Shown here: in pieces, positions 8,234 to 17,325 of the stretch
Layout: each line of letters begins with the position of its first letter
How positions within the stretch are numbered: the stretch's first letter is position 1
From: Bacillota bacterium
GTDB taxonomy: Bacteria > Bacillota > Sulfobacillia > JAMCWA01
Length of the DNA stretch: 46,319 nucleotides
Assembly: GCA_023475165.1 (NCBI GenBank)
Contig: JAMCWA010000086.1
Coordinates: forward strand, 1 to 46,319
Direction of reading: 5' to 3'
Program-made: the position numbers and the translations under genes
Notes under the pieces: model-generated
What the model was told of the DNA's origin: nothing
What the model saw: the letters and a program-made list of their open reading frames with translations, nothing else
The model's database searches: none

Positions 8234-8528
8234 GGGGCCGGTTCCACCAATCACCTCGGTGTCGCCTTGCAGTACCGACCTTTCCCGGTCGTCATAAATT
8301 GGACCCTCTTCTTGGGCACCAATCACCCCGGTGTCGCCTTGCAGCACCGACTGGCGCTGACTCCATGAAAACCAAGACCTCATCGCCGGGTGCCCTGACC
8401 GGGTTCTTCTTGTCGCTCGGCGGGCGAGCCAACGCCGCGTGAAAATGAATCCCTCATCGTAGGACACTGAAGACCTGGTTCAAAGCTACACTGACGGATG
8501 GTAAGCACGCCGCGTGAAAATAAATCCC
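8234..8528. repeat. Tail-to-tail intergenic gap with two pairs of short direct repeats
   Basis: Repeat A (ACCAATCACCTCGGTGTCGC and on to ACCGAC) occurs at 8245-8280 and 8318-8351. Repeat B (GCCGCGTGAAAATGAATCCC then TCATCGTAGGACAC) occurs at 8431-8472 and 8507-8545, with a weaker third copy around 8356-8386. The last copy of B overlaps the 3' end and stop codon of the deacetylase gene, so copy 8431-8472 looks like a duplicated gene tail. Confidence 0.6.
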
Positions 8529-9530
8529 TCATCGCAGGACACCGTAGTCCTCTCGCCCGTTCACTACCGCTTTGGGCTCTTCACGCAACAGTTTGGCGGC
8601 AAAGACCTTGCCATTTTCACGGCCGTCGATCCGAATCCGCCTCAGGCGGTAGGGATCATCGGAAAGGGTAACCGCACCGTATTCGGTGGTCACTGCTCCC
8701 AGATAACCCGCCCTCCGAACCTCCTCCAGGACCTGAGGATTGTATTTACCGGCGGGGTAACAGAAGGCCCTGACGGATTGCCCTAGTCGCCGCAGCAAGA
8801 TCTGCCTGGAATCCTCTATTTCTTGCTCTAATTCGCCTTTTCTCAAATACCGCAGATCCGGATGATGGACAGTGTGGGAACCAACGTCAACGCCGTAGTC
8901 CGCCATCTCTTTCATCTCGTCCCAGTTGAGAAAACCCTTTTTCCCAACCAGGCCGGTGATGGGGAAAACGGTGGCCGTGAAGTGGTATTTCTTGAGGACG
9001 GGAAAGGCCTGAAGAAAAACCGAATCGTAGCCGTCGTCAAAGGTCAAGACAACAACCTTTCCCGCCAGAAGCGACGGTTCTCGGGGTTGACTGGAATCGC
9101 CGGCCTCCGCCAATGACCGTGCATCCCTGGAACCCGTCAGCGCAGCCATCTCCTGGAGGAGTTGACTGAGGGTAATAGTCCGGTAGCCCTGCTCGGCCAG
9201 GAAACGCATCTGTTGGGCGAAGTCCTTGGGTGTCACCGTCAGCCCATCAGCCGGCTCGCCGATCCGGTGATACATTAGAATGGGAATTCTGAGCAGAGCC
9301 CTCGTCGTCTGGGCAACCGTTCTATTGGAACCGCTCAATTCGGTCGCCGGCAAAACGCTTCCTACCTCTGCCGCCGCCTGGCGGGGGGCGGAGCTCTGGG
9401 ATGGCCTTAAGGACCCGCGCCCGCCCCATGGGCTGAAAATGCCCCTCCCAGCAGCTCCTCCGGCTAAGAGCGAGATCAAGCTCACGGAGAAAATGAGAAG
9501 CGCCAAAAGCACCAGGAGAACTCGTTTCAA
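8529..9530 (-). CDS. Secreted/anchored polysaccharide deacetylase (NodB domain)
   Basis: A metal-dependent carbohydrate esterase family 4 enzyme, expected to remove acetyl groups from a cell-surface polysaccharide or peptidoglycan. An N-terminal membrane segment (LLVLLALLIFSVSLISLLAG) suggests a signal anchor. The domain begins at PILMYHRIG. It carries the metal-binding Asp motif LTFDDGYDS and the HxxxH motif SHTVHHPDL, then RAFCYPAG. I prefer the TTG at 9530 (MKRVLLVLL) because AGGGAGAG precedes it; the frame can also start at TTG 9557, giving 342 residues. About 25 residues between the first strand and TFDDG are a low-complexity insertion. Confidence 0.88.
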   Translation of the reverse strand: MKRVLLVLLALLIFSVSLISLLAGGAAGRGIFSPWGGRGSLRPSQSSAPRQAAAEVGSVLPATELSGSNRTVAQTTRALLRIPILMYHRIGEPADGLTVTPKDFAQQMRFLAEQGYRTITLSQLLQEMAALTGSRDARSLAEAGDSSQPREPSLLAGKVVVLTFDDGYDSVFLQAFPVLKKYHFTATVFPITGLVGKKGFLNWDEMKEMADYGVDVGSHTVHHPDLRYLRKGELEQEIEDSRQILLRRLGQSVRAFCYPAGKYNPQVLEEVRRAGYLGAVTTEYGAVTLSDDPYRLRRIRIDGRENGKVFAAKLLREEPKAVVNGREDYGVLR

Positions 9531-9562
9531 GGTTGGTCTCTCCCTTAACCACCGCAATTTGC

Positions 9563-10522
9563 CTAGTCTAGAACTTCCGCCCTAACCTCAGCCGCCAGTT
9601 GGCTCAGCTTGCGCAGGCGGTGATTGACGCCTGACTTTCCCAGCGGCGGGTCCAGGAGGCGCCCCAATTCCGTCAGGCTGGCCTCGGGATCGGCCAGGCG
9701 GGCCTCGGCCAGTTGGCGTAAGCCCGGGGGGAGCGCTTCCAGGCCGAGGGTTTCTGCCAAAAGCCTGATGTCCCCGATCTGCCTCTGCGCCGCCTCGACC
9801 GTCCGGGCCAAATTGGCCGTGTCAGCGTTCACCTGCCGGTTGACCTGATTCTTCACTGACTTTAGGGCCCGCGTGTTTTCATAGCTCAGGAGGGCCTGGT
9901 GGGCCCCCACCAGATTCAAGAAGGAGACGATGTCCTCGCTCCCCTTGAGATAGAGCAGGTACCTTTGCTGACGGCGCGAAAGTCCCGGTCTTAGACCAAA
10001 CCCAGCCAACAGGCTTTTGGCTACCAGGGCCTGCCCCTCATCCCCAAAGACCATCTCAAGATGATGCCCTTTTTCGGGGTTAGCCACTGATCCAGCCCCC
10101 AAGAATACCCCACGGAGGTAAGCCCGGCGGGCTGCCGCCTTCCGGCGGAATTCCTCCTTCAGACCCACTCGCAGGCGGTTTCCCCGGACCAGAATGCCCA
10201 GGGCCTCCAAAACAGCCTCTCCCCCTCTCTCCAAGGAAAGGTCATAAATGGGTCTTCGACGCAGGCGTCGATTCTGGTAAACTCGGACTAAGGCGTGGAC
10301 GCCAGAGACGTCTTTGAGTAGGGACAGGATCCGGCGAGCCACCCCCGGATGTTCTGTCGTCAGGCTCAGAGAGACTTGTCCCCTTCCGACCAGGTGCAGG
10401 GTGCCCCGGGTTCGGACCAGCCCGGCCAGTTCCGCCCGGCGAGCCAGGCTATCCTCTGGCCAGAGCCTGACCAGCTCATCCCTGACTCTTTGCGAAAAGG
10501 GGTCGTTTTCTTCAACTGACAA
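9563..10522 (-). CDS. whiA: WhiA-type DNA-binding protein
   Basis: WhiA joins a degenerate LAGLIDADG homing-endonuclease fold to a C-terminal helix-turn-helix and acts in division and sporulation control. Visible are the N-terminal module (AELAGLVRTRGTL), RAYLRGVFLGAGSVANPEKGHHLE in the second LAGLIDADG-like part, and the C-terminal HTH PEASLTELGRLLDPPLGKSGVNHRLRKL. Start is the TTG at 10522 (SVEENDPFSQ), with GGGGAG 8 bases upstream; this gives 319 residues. It is third in the conserved rapZ-yvcK-whiA order, about 230 bp beyond yvcK. Confidence 0.94.
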   Translation of the reverse strand: MSVEENDPFSQRVRDELVRLWPEDSLARRAELAGLVRTRGTLHLVGRGQVSLSLTTEHPGVARRILSLLKDVSGVHALVRVYQNRRLRRRPIYDLSLERGGEAVLEALGILVRGNRLRVGLKEEFRRKAAARRAYLRGVFLGAGSVANPEKGHHLEMVFGDEGQALVAKSLLAGFGLRPGLSRRQQRYLLYLKGSEDIVSFLNLVGAHQALLSYENTRALKSVKNQVNRQVNADTANLARTVEAAQRQIGDIRLLAETLGLEALPPGLRQLAEARLADPEASLTELGRLLDPPLGKSGVNHRLRKLSQLAAEVRAEVLD

Positions 10523-10754
10523 TGTAGTATCTCCCCAGAAAGCCAAGGTTGCACCGGTTCAAGAGGTGGGTCATTGCCGACTGAATGATCCGGGCATAGT
10601 TCGCCCGGTTGAGCCCTTTCGACGGGCCTCACGGCCTGATTCAGAATAGTCTTTCCGTTACCAGGAAAGCTGGTTTGTTAAGGATCCAGTATGAAAAAGT
10701 CCAGTTTCTGCCAGCCCACCGGATCTGGGGCGTTGTCGCCCCGCGAATGTTCCG

Positions 10755-12182
10755 TCACCGGCTGCCCCTCTCCCCCATACCCTGCCGGACATACTCCAAG
10801 ACCTTGGCTCGGAAAAACCGGTTCCGCGCATCGGGGATTGACTTCATTACTATGGCAGCCAGGCGCCGGTAATCGTGCCGCACAAAGTCATCACTGGAGA
10901 TCAGATCTCCCTCAAGGATTTCCATCCCCATGGCCTGGAGGCGCCGGCGATCAACGGGCACCGGCTCCGCCCCCTGCCCCCGGTAGCGGCGCAGGAGGGG
11001 TTCGGGGACAGAGCCAAGGTTGACCACAATCCTTTGTACCAGACCCGGACCGGCGTGATCAATGATAGCCTGCAGGTGATCGGCGGCGGAAAAGCCCACC
11101 GTCTCCCCGGGTTGGGTCATGATATTACAGACATAGATCCGGCTGCCCCGAGACTCCCGCAGGGCCTCCGGGATTCCATCTACCAGGAGATTAGGGATGA
11201 CGCTGGTATAGAGGCTGCCTGGCCCCAAGATGATGACATCGGCCTCGGCAATGGCTTTCAGGGCCTCGGAAGGTGACGAGACATTCCCCGGCTCCAGATG
11301 GACGCGATGGATCTTCTTGCCTGACCGGGCAATGCTGGTCTCCCCTCGTACCCAGCTCCCGTCGGTCATGCTCGCCGTCAGGACCACGCTGCGGGTAGTT
11401 GAGGGAAGAACTTTGCCCCGGATAGCCAGGACCTTGCTGGATTGTCGGACGGCCTCCTCAAAGTCGCCGGTAACCTCGGCCATGGCTCCGATGAAGAGGT
11501 TTCCGAAACTATGCCCGGCCAGGCCCCCCTGGCTGAACCTATGTTGAAAGAGGCTCTCCATCAATGGTTCCGTATCCGCCAGAGCCACCAAACAGTTCCG
11601 GATATCCCCGGGGGGCAGAATTCCCAGTTCGCCTCGCAGCCGCCCCGAACTGCCGCCATCATCGGAGACAGTGACGATGGCGGTAATATTGCTGGTATAT
11701 TCCTTGAGCCCGCGCAGCAATACCGATAAGCCGGTGCCTCCCCCGATGACCACCACCCGCGGGCCGCGCTCCAACTGTTTTCTCTGGTAAATCGCCTCCG
11801 GCAGCCCCTCCAGGCCTTCCGGGGCGATGACGTCGACCACCGTCCTGATGATCTGCTGAAAAGACCGGAAAACAAGAAACAAGCCCAGGATGATGATGTT
11901 TAGACCAGCGATCCGGCGCGAAAGAGGCGACATCCCCCCGTAGGAGAGGATCCGGCGCAAGGCCTCTTCCATGGTGGCCAGGACATCCACCTCCAGGGCA
12001 ATGGCCAGCCCCGCCAGCAGCAAGAAGATAGCGGCAGCAAACAAGACCATGTATCTCTTTATTCCCAGTCCTGGTCTCAGCCAACCAAGATATCTCACCC
12101 AAGATCGCCGTCCATAGTTATCTGCCTCAAGTATCTGCGGTCGCGCCAAAGTAGCCCTGGGGACGGTCCTGGACTTCACCAT
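10755..12182 (-). CDS. yvcK: YvcK/CofD-like gluconeogenesis factor with membrane extension
   Basis: YvcK-family proteins bind UDP-sugars and influence carbon flux and cell morphology. The nucleotide-sugar-binding core starts at VVVIGGGTGLSVLLRGLK (about residues 143-160), followed by VSDDGGSSGRLR and PPGDIRNCLVAL. Unlike the minimal family member (about 320 residues), this one is 475 residues. The extra N-terminal 120 residues hold two membrane helices (about 44-64 and 93-108), so it is probably membrane-tethered. It lies 35 bp downstream of rapZ. Confidence 0.92.
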   Translation of the reverse strand: MVKSRTVPRATLARPQILEADNYGRRSWVRYLGWLRPGLGIKRYMVLFAAAIFLLLAGLAIALEVDVLATMEEALRRILSYGGMSPLSRRIAGLNIIILGLFLVFRSFQQIIRTVVDVIAPEGLEGLPEAIYQRKQLERGPRVVVIGGGTGLSVLLRGLKEYTSNITAIVTVSDDGGSSGRLRGELGILPPGDIRNCLVALADTEPLMESLFQHRFSQGGLAGHSFGNLFIGAMAEVTGDFEEAVRQSSKVLAIRGKVLPSTTRSVVLTASMTDGSWVRGETSIARSGKKIHRVHLEPGNVSSPSEALKAIAEADVIILGPGSLYTSVIPNLLVDGIPEALRESRGSRIYVCNIMTQPGETVGFSAADHLQAIIDHAGPGLVQRIVVNLGSVPEPLLRRYRGQGAEPVPVDRRRLQAMGMEILEGDLISSDDFVRHDYRRLAAIVMKSIPDARNRFFRAKVLEYVRQGMGERGSR

Positions 12183-12217
12183 CCAACCTTTGCCGCCGCA
12201 AAATTTCGGAAAGTGGC

Positions 12218-13126
12218 TTAAGGTTTGGGGAAGGTCTTCCCCTCGCGCCTGAGCTCTTCCTCGCCTTTTTCAATGTCCCGGTGCTCCACGAGCACCACAT
12301 AATCCCGTTCCCGGAAGAATTCCGTCAGGCGGTTGCCAATGACCACGGAACGATGCCGCCCACCCGTACAGCCGATGGCGACGGTCAGCTGGGTCTTACC
12401 CTCACTGACATAATGGGGAAGCAAGAATTCCACCAATCCCAGGAGGCGGCGGAGAAACTGTTGCGCCACAGGGGATTTCAAGACAAAACGTTTGACTTCC
12501 TCGTCATTCCCGGTCAAGGGTCGCAAGATATCGACGTAATGGGGGTTGGCCAGGAAACGGACGTCAAAGACCAGATCAGCGTCCAGCGGGACACCATACT
12601 TGAAGCCGAAGGTGACCACCGTGATGATCATGCGCCCCAGCTTCTCGTCTCCGGCAAAGAGTTGCACCACCTGTTCCCGAAATTTCTGCGGGGTGAGGTC
12701 CGAGGTGTCAAGAACCAGGTAAGCCCTGGCCTTGAGTGCCTCCAAGCGTTTCTTTTCGGCCTGGATCCCCTCCAAGACCCGTCCGTGCGGAGCCAGGGGA
12801 TGACGTCGCCGCGTCTCCTTGAACCGCCGAACCAGGGTTTCATCATTGGCTTCCAGGAAGAGGATCTGATAGGCGAAACCGATGGTCTCCAAGTCTTCCA
12901 AGGCCTCGGCCAGGTGGTCAAAGAATTCACCGCCCCGGATATCGGTCACCAAGGCCACGCGGTTGATCTTCCCCTCGGATTGCAGGCAGAGCTCAGCGAA
13001 TTTGGGGATGAGGGCCGGCGGCAGATTGTCAATGCAAAAAAAGCCCAAGTCCTCGAAAGTATGCAGGGCTTGGCTCTTTCCCGCTCCCGATAGTCCGGTA
13101 ATGATGATGAAGCGGATATCCGACAT
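12218..13126 (-). CDS. rapZ: RapZ/YvcJ nucleotide-binding protein
   Basis: A P-loop protein of the RapZ family, which binds nucleotides and, in some bacteria, small RNAs controlling GlmS synthesis. The Walker A GLSGAGKS lies at residues 11-18. FFCIDNLPP, VTDIRG and the C-terminal signature GCTGGRHRSV are all present. I prefer the ATG at 13126 (MSDIRFIIITG, 302 residues) to the TTG at 13147. It is first in the rapZ-yvcK-whiA block; the 35-bp gap to yvcK suggests cotranscription. Confidence 0.95.
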   Translation of the reverse strand: MSDIRFIIITGLSGAGKSQALHTFEDLGFFCIDNLPPALIPKFAELCLQSEGKINRVALVTDIRGGEFFDHLAEALEDLETIGFAYQILFLEANDETLVRRFKETRRRHPLAPHGRVLEGIQAEKKRLEALKARAYLVLDTSDLTPQKFREQVVQLFAGDEKLGRMIITVVTFGFKYGVPLDADLVFDVRFLANPHYVDILRPLTGNDEEVKRFVLKSPVAQQFLRRLLGLVEFLLPHYVSEGKTQLTVAIGCTGGRHRSVVIGNRLTEFFRERDYVVLVEHRDIEKGEEELRREGKTFPKP

Positions 13127-13495
13127 GACCGTTTTGCCTCGTCCCAAAGATGTGGGGCCAGTTTGCCCTTCTCAGGCCAGGCCCGGTATCTTCCATAAAT
13201 ACCCAAACAGCTCAGGCCAATTGTCAGGTTCCCAACTACCCCGAGACAAACCATCTACTTCCAGGGCGCCGCCCGGCGACATCCATGCCGCAGGGGATTT
13301 TAGGCCTCGCTTCGCCGGATGCGGTGCCCGGCTCGGTGAAAGCGCTCCGCCGGCAATCACCCGCCCGTCGCACCCTGCTGCTGTTTCATTGCCTTATGGC
13401 GCTACTGGGGCAAGGCATTGTATCAGGTTCGTTTGAATGTCGCACCCTGCTGCTGTTTCAACGCCTCATGGCGCCGCCAAGGGCGGCATGGCCAT
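13127..13495. repeat. 369-bp gap holding two copies of interspersed repeat family 2
   Basis: No gene. Copies start at 13367 and 13439, both with GTCGCACCCTGCTGCTGTTT followed by a diverged CCTTATGGCGC-type segment; the second continues GCCGCCAAGGGCGGCATGG. An inverted copy lies 30 kb away at 43509-43564 and partial copies at 18214-18250 and 26421-26470. A shorter piece, CTTCCAGGGCGCCGCC near 13258-13275, recurs near 22900. Confidence 0.6.
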
Positions 13496-14323
13496 CTAGA
13501 AGAGAGTTTGCAGCGGTTGGGTGGAGGCGCCCTTTCCTTTGTGTTCTAATATCTTATTCGCGGTTTCGTCCCATTCTCCTTCCTCGGCCACATTAATGAT
13601 GTCTCGCGCGCTCAGTCCGGCCTTCCGGGCCACCTCCACGGCGTAATCCAGCCGCCCGACCCGGTCCGGTCGATGGGCGTCGCTGCCCAAGACAAACCTG
13701 GCCCCGGCCCGGTGAGCCAGTAGGACAAACTCTAGCGTCATCTGGCGATGCCCGGCATTGATCTCCAGGGCCGTTCCCCGCACTGCCGCCGCCCGCGCCA
13801 GTTCCCAGGTATCGATGGAAAGCTGCAGCCCGGGGTGGGTGATGATGTCTATATCGTTCTTATGGATGGCCTCCACCAGAGCCTTGGTATTCTCCACCCG
13901 GGCCCGCCGGGCCACCCGGTGGCTCAGCCTGGCGCCCAGGGCATTGTCCAGAATGATCTTGCGGCCATCACCCAGGCTGGCCGGGATAATCTCCAGGTGC
14001 AGGCCGGCCATGACGTAGTCCAGTTGCCGCAGGACGGAGCTGGGGACGTCCAGGCGACCATCCGTGCCGATGACGTTGGCCTCCACCCCAGTCAGAATGC
14101 TTATCCCAGGAAATTCTCCGGCCAACCGGCGTGTCTCTTCTTTTATGTGAAGCAGGGTTTCGGGGCGGTTCACCCCCAGCCCAAAGAGCATGCGGGGTCC
14201 GTGGTCGGATATACCTATTATCCTGAGGCCCCGTTTTTGAGCCGCGCGGATATTATCTTGTACAGTGCCTTGACCATGGCTGTAAAGGGTGTGAGTATGA
14301 AGATCGGCAAAGGGCTGCCACAA
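13496..14323 (-). CDS. PHP-domain phosphoesterase (YcdX-like)
   Basis: A trinuclear-metal phosphoesterase of the PHP superfamily. DLHTHTLYSHG (near residues 7-17) supplies the first metal ligands; ISDHG, GVEAN, ITHPG and GSDAHRPD supply the rest, so the active site is complete. The length of 275 residues fits free-standing YcdX-like enzymes rather than DNA-polymerase PHP domains. The TTG start is preceded by GGAGGTG. In related Firmicutes a PHP gene near rapZ-yvcK-whiA is common, but the substrate is unknown; histidinol phosphatase is a less likely alternative because no his gene is nearby. Confidence 0.85.
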   Translation of the reverse strand: MWQPFADLHTHTLYSHGQGTVQDNIRAAQKRGLRIIGISDHGPRMLFGLGVNRPETLLHIKEETRRLAGEFPGISILTGVEANVIGTDGRLDVPSSVLRQLDYVMAGLHLEIIPASLGDGRKIILDNALGARLSHRVARRARVENTKALVEAIHKNDIDIITHPGLQLSIDTWELARAAAVRGTALEINAGHRQMTLEFVLLAHRAGARFVLGSDAHRPDRVGRLDYAVEVARKAGLSARDIINVAEEGEWDETANKILEHKGKGASTQPLQTLF

Positions 14324-14951
14324 GGTGGAGACACCTCCAATGATACCGATTGCCGTGGGCGACCTGGAAGCATGCCCCTGGGGGGCTTTCCGCCTTTAGC
14401 GTGGCCGGCATCCACGCCATCCCGGGCAGGGCTCCGTAAATGGCATTTGAGAGCTGACCACCATTGTTAGGGGTCTTCGCCGCGTGGACTATCGGTCCCA
14501 CACGCCGGCGGTCAGGATCCTGTCCTCGCCGTCTCGTTCCAGAGCTCGGCTTGGCCCAGTGACCCGGCTCCGCCCCGCTTGGGTACAGATGGTTCGCCCA
14601 ACAGTCACATTGTCACTGGTCTCATTATCGTTATTTATTCCCCATAATGAACAACCTTTGCAGGTCAGGGGAAACCTCGTAATGTCGAAAGCTGTTCTGG
14701 AATACGAAAGCCCGTCTGGGTCTCGCTTGTTCGACCAAACCCTGAAATTGGTGCAAGCTGAAAAGCTGGTAAAGGGACAATGCGTCCCGGAAGGTCATAT
14801 CCGGAATATCCACCGGCTCGGTTCTGAGACGCCTGGACAAGAGGTCAAACCCGCCAACCAGGCGGGTTTGACCATAGGAAAGCCCGATCCACCGGAAAGG
14901 CGGATCGGGCTTCTTCCTTACCCTTCTTTCGTAAACGTCAAACTGTCCCCC
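14324..14951. other. 628-bp gap upstream of the PHP gene
   Basis: No supported gene. Short open frames on both strands have no recognisable similarity and no good SD. The right end carries two strong hairpins (separate entry), probably terminating the NfeD-flotillin-PspA operon. An AT-rich patch around 14620-14650 (CATTAT...ATAATG) could hold a promoter for the PHP gene. Confidence 0.5.
14844..14912 (-). terminator. Double hairpin downstream of pspA
   Basis: On the minus strand the first hairpin (14880-14912, 14-bp arms with AAGCCCGATCC, one mismatch) is followed by TTTCC. The second (14844-14872) has perfect 12-bp arms GTCAAACCCGCC/GGCGGGTTTGAC. It starts about 40 bp after the pspA stop. 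The first is the likelier terminator; the T-run is short. Confidence 0.6.
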
Positions 14952-15617
14952 TTACCCTTCCTTCTTGTTCGCTTCCTTCAAGGCCTTTAGCTCGGCCTCG
15001 ATTTCGTCGTCGGCCCCCAGTTGCCGGAGACGGTTGTCCATCCCGGTGTTTCTCAATTCCTCCAGGGCTTGGACCTCCGCCTTCTCTCGGGCCACCTTCC
15101 TCTCCAGATCGTCAAAGGCGTCGAAGGCTGCAGTGTCTACGGCGGAGGATCTGATCCCGGAGACCTCTTTGGCGATGCGGGCTCGCCGGACCTGGGCGAC
15201 GATCATGTCCCGTTTGCCCCGGGCCTCCTCCAACTTCACCGTCAGCTCACCCAGGGTGCTCTTGAGTTTGTCCACCTCTTTGGCCTGGGTCTCCACTTCC
15301 TTTTGATATTTCTCAGCCTCATCCTCGCCCGCCCTGGCCCGGCGGAGGGCCTCACGGGCCAGATCATCCTCCCCTTTGTCCACCGCCAGTTTGGCCTTGT
15401 TCCGCCAATCGATGGCCTCCTCCACTTTCTGCCGGGCCTTTTCCTCCAAGAGGTTCCGGTCAGCGATGGCCGAGGCCACCTGGGTCTTTAATCGCTTCAA
15501 GGCTTCCTCCATGTCCAAGACCAGCTGGTTGGCCATCTTCTCGGGATCGGCCGCCCGATCAATCAGGTCGTTGAGGTTGGCCCGGAGGATGGTCCCGATT
15601 TTTTTCAGAATTGACAT
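14952..15617 (-). CDS. pspA: PspA/IM30-family membrane-stress protein
   Basis: PspA-family proteins are peripheral, coiled-coil, ESCRT-III-like proteins that bind and protect damaged membranes. The 221 residues are almost entirely helical, with long charged coiled coils (for example AKLAVDKGEDDLAREALRRA). The amphipathic start MSILKKIGTILRANLNDLID is typical. It ends in the lysine-rich ANKKEG. It is preceded by AAGGAGGTTTGAGCC, a strong SD. It is the last gene of a nfeD-flotillin-pspA set, 41 bp downstream of the flotillin gene, which supports a membrane-maintenance role. Confidence 0.93.
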   Translation of the reverse strand: MSILKKIGTILRANLNDLIDRAADPEKMANQLVLDMEEALKRLKTQVASAIADRNLLEEKARQKVEEAIDWRNKAKLAVDKGEDDLAREALRRARAGEDEAEKYQKEVETQAKEVDKLKSTLGELTVKLEEARGKRDMIVAQVRRARIAKEVSGIRSSAVDTAAFDAFDDLERKVAREKAEVQALEELRNTGMDNRLRQLGADDEIEAELKALKEANKKEG

Positions 15618-15658
15618 GGCTCAAACCTCCTTTTTGAAAACGGTTTACCATATGATTC

Positions 15659-17140
15659 TTACCTTCCCGGCTGGGGAGTGCCCTTCTTGGCCTCGCCCTC
15701 CGGTGGTTTGCCTTTCCCCTGGCTGACGGTAGGCAAGGTCCGGAGGAGATCACCCAGCTTCATTCCCGTCAGGGTTTCCACCAAGGCCGGGCCCTCGGCC
15801 ACCGCCTTGGCCACGTCGGCCATGACCCGGTTCACCCCGGAAGCGGCACCATCGGTGGAAACGACGGTGATCCGGTCGACCTTGGCCAATGGCTCCGCCA
15901 TGGCCCGGGCCAGCTCCGGCAGCCCGCTTAACATTTTATCCAGAATGGCCGCCTGGTTGTAAGCCAGATAGGCCTCGGCCTTCACCTGCATGGCTTCTGC
16001 CTCGGAACGACCCTTGGAGAGGATAATCTCCGCCTCAGCCGTACCCTTCAGCCTGATCACATCGGCATCAGCCTGGCCTTCGACGCGCAGGGCTTCGGCC
16101 CGGCCCTGCGCCTCCAGGGTCAGCTTCTGTCGCTGGGCCTCGGCCATGGCTTCGATTTTGCGTTTTTCCATTTCCGCCGGCTTTAGCACCGTGGCCGCCA
16201 GTTCCCTTTCCCGCCGCAGGATCTCCGCCTCCTGGACCTTGACCTCTTCCTCTTTCCGGATGCGGTCAATCTTCACCTGCTCTGCTATGACCTGCTGCTG
16301 CATCACGTTGGTCTGGATCTCATAGGCCTTGTCAGCCTGGGCCTTAGCCTTTTGCACATCGGCCTGATAGGCCGCCTTCTTCAACTCCAGATCCCGCTGC
16401 GCCTCGGCCTGCCTGGTCAAGGAGGCCGTTTCCGCGATAATCCGTTCCTGATCGGCCTGGGCTTTGGCTACGGCCGATTCCCGTCCGGCCTGGGCCCGGC
16501 GGATGGCCGTGTCCCGCTCGGCCTCGGCGGCAGCAATGTCGGCCACCTTCTTAATAACGGCAATGTCGGGCTTACCCATGTTCTCGATATACTGGTTTTT
16601 GTCCTTCACCTCTTTAATGGTGAAGGACACCACATCTAACCCCATCTTCGCCAGGTCCTCGGCACAGGTCATCCGCAGCTTTTCCGAAACCATTTCTGGC
16701 TGTTTTACAATCTGCTCCACCGTTAGCTGACCGACGATCCCCCGCAGATGACCCTCCATCACCAGACGGATCATGCCCTGGCGCTCATCAAAGGTCTTGG
16801 TCAGGAACTGCTCCGCCGCCGTCAAGATGCTCTCGGGGTCAGACTTGACCTTAATCTGGGTAACCGCTTCCACCGTCACTGATACGCCTTGAACGGTGTA
16901 GAGGTCTTGGTTCGGAGCCACATCAAAGGACATCAGTTCCAAGGAGAGCTCCTGGGCATTCTGGATGAGGGGCCAGACTAGGGTGCCGCCTCCCCGGACA
17001 ACATGGGTTCCGCCGAACCCGTAAACGATCAAGGCCCGGTTCGGGCCCACCTTGCGGAACATGCTCATCAGGAGGGTCAAGATCACCAAGGTACCAACGA
17101 CAATCAAAGCCGCCACAATGACAATATTGATATTTAGCAT
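15659..17140 (-). CDS. Flotillin-like SPFH/band-7 protein
   Basis: A membrane-scaffold protein of the flotillin (FloT/YuaG) type. From the ATG at 17140 (MLNINIVIVAAL; SD GGAGGAG) it has 493 residues: one N-terminal membrane helix (about 4-28), an SPFH domain (about 30-200) and a long Ala/Glu/Lys/Arg-rich coiled coil (about 200-400, with repeated AEAE-type patterns). A C-terminal flotillin region ends in a Pro/Gly-rich tail (KGKPPEGEAKKGTPQPGR). A longer open frame to 17269 lacks an SD. NfeD upstream and PspA downstream are standard partners. Confidence 0.92.
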   Translation of the reverse strand: MLNINIVIVAALIVVGTLVILTLLMSMFRKVGPNRALIVYGFGGTHVVRGGGTLVWPLIQNAQELSLELMSFDVAPNQDLYTVQGVSVTVEAVTQIKVKSDPESILTAAEQFLTKTFDERQGMIRLVMEGHLRGIVGQLTVEQIVKQPEMVSEKLRMTCAEDLAKMGLDVVSFTIKEVKDKNQYIENMGKPDIAVIKKVADIAAAEAERDTAIRRAQAGRESAVAKAQADQERIIAETASLTRQAEAQRDLELKKAAYQADVQKAKAQADKAYEIQTNVMQQQVIAEQVKIDRIRKEEEVKVQEAEILRRERELAATVLKPAEMEKRKIEAMAEAQRQKLTLEAQGRAEALRVEGQADADVIRLKGTAEAEIILSKGRSEAEAMQVKAEAYLAYNQAAILDKMLSGLPELARAMAEPLAKVDRITVVSTDGAASGVNRVMADVAKAVAEGPALVETLTGMKLGDLLRTLPTVSQGKGKPPEGEAKKGTPQPGR

Positions 17141-17325
17141 GTCACCAGCTCCTCCCCCGATACAGAAGTCAGAGGTTATTTGCGGCCGGTTTCCCGAACA
17201 CCTCGCCGCTCTTGAGATAATGAGGTCAATTTTCAGCGGCGTTTCTTCCCGAAACTGCGGGCAAAGCAAACTCAGATTACGTTGAAATCAAAACCTCATG
17301 CGAATTACTCGGAAGAATACACCTC

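Noticed and set aside
13361..13492. CRISPR-like pair of repeats
   Set aside because: Two similar units spaced 72 bp apart exist, but there are only two, they are imperfect, the spacing is too large, and related copies are scattered over the window.
14484..14990. 168-residue open frame on the plus strand between PHP and pspA genes
   Set aside because: It runs through the two terminator hairpins and into pspA on the opposite strand, has no SD and no recognisable motif.
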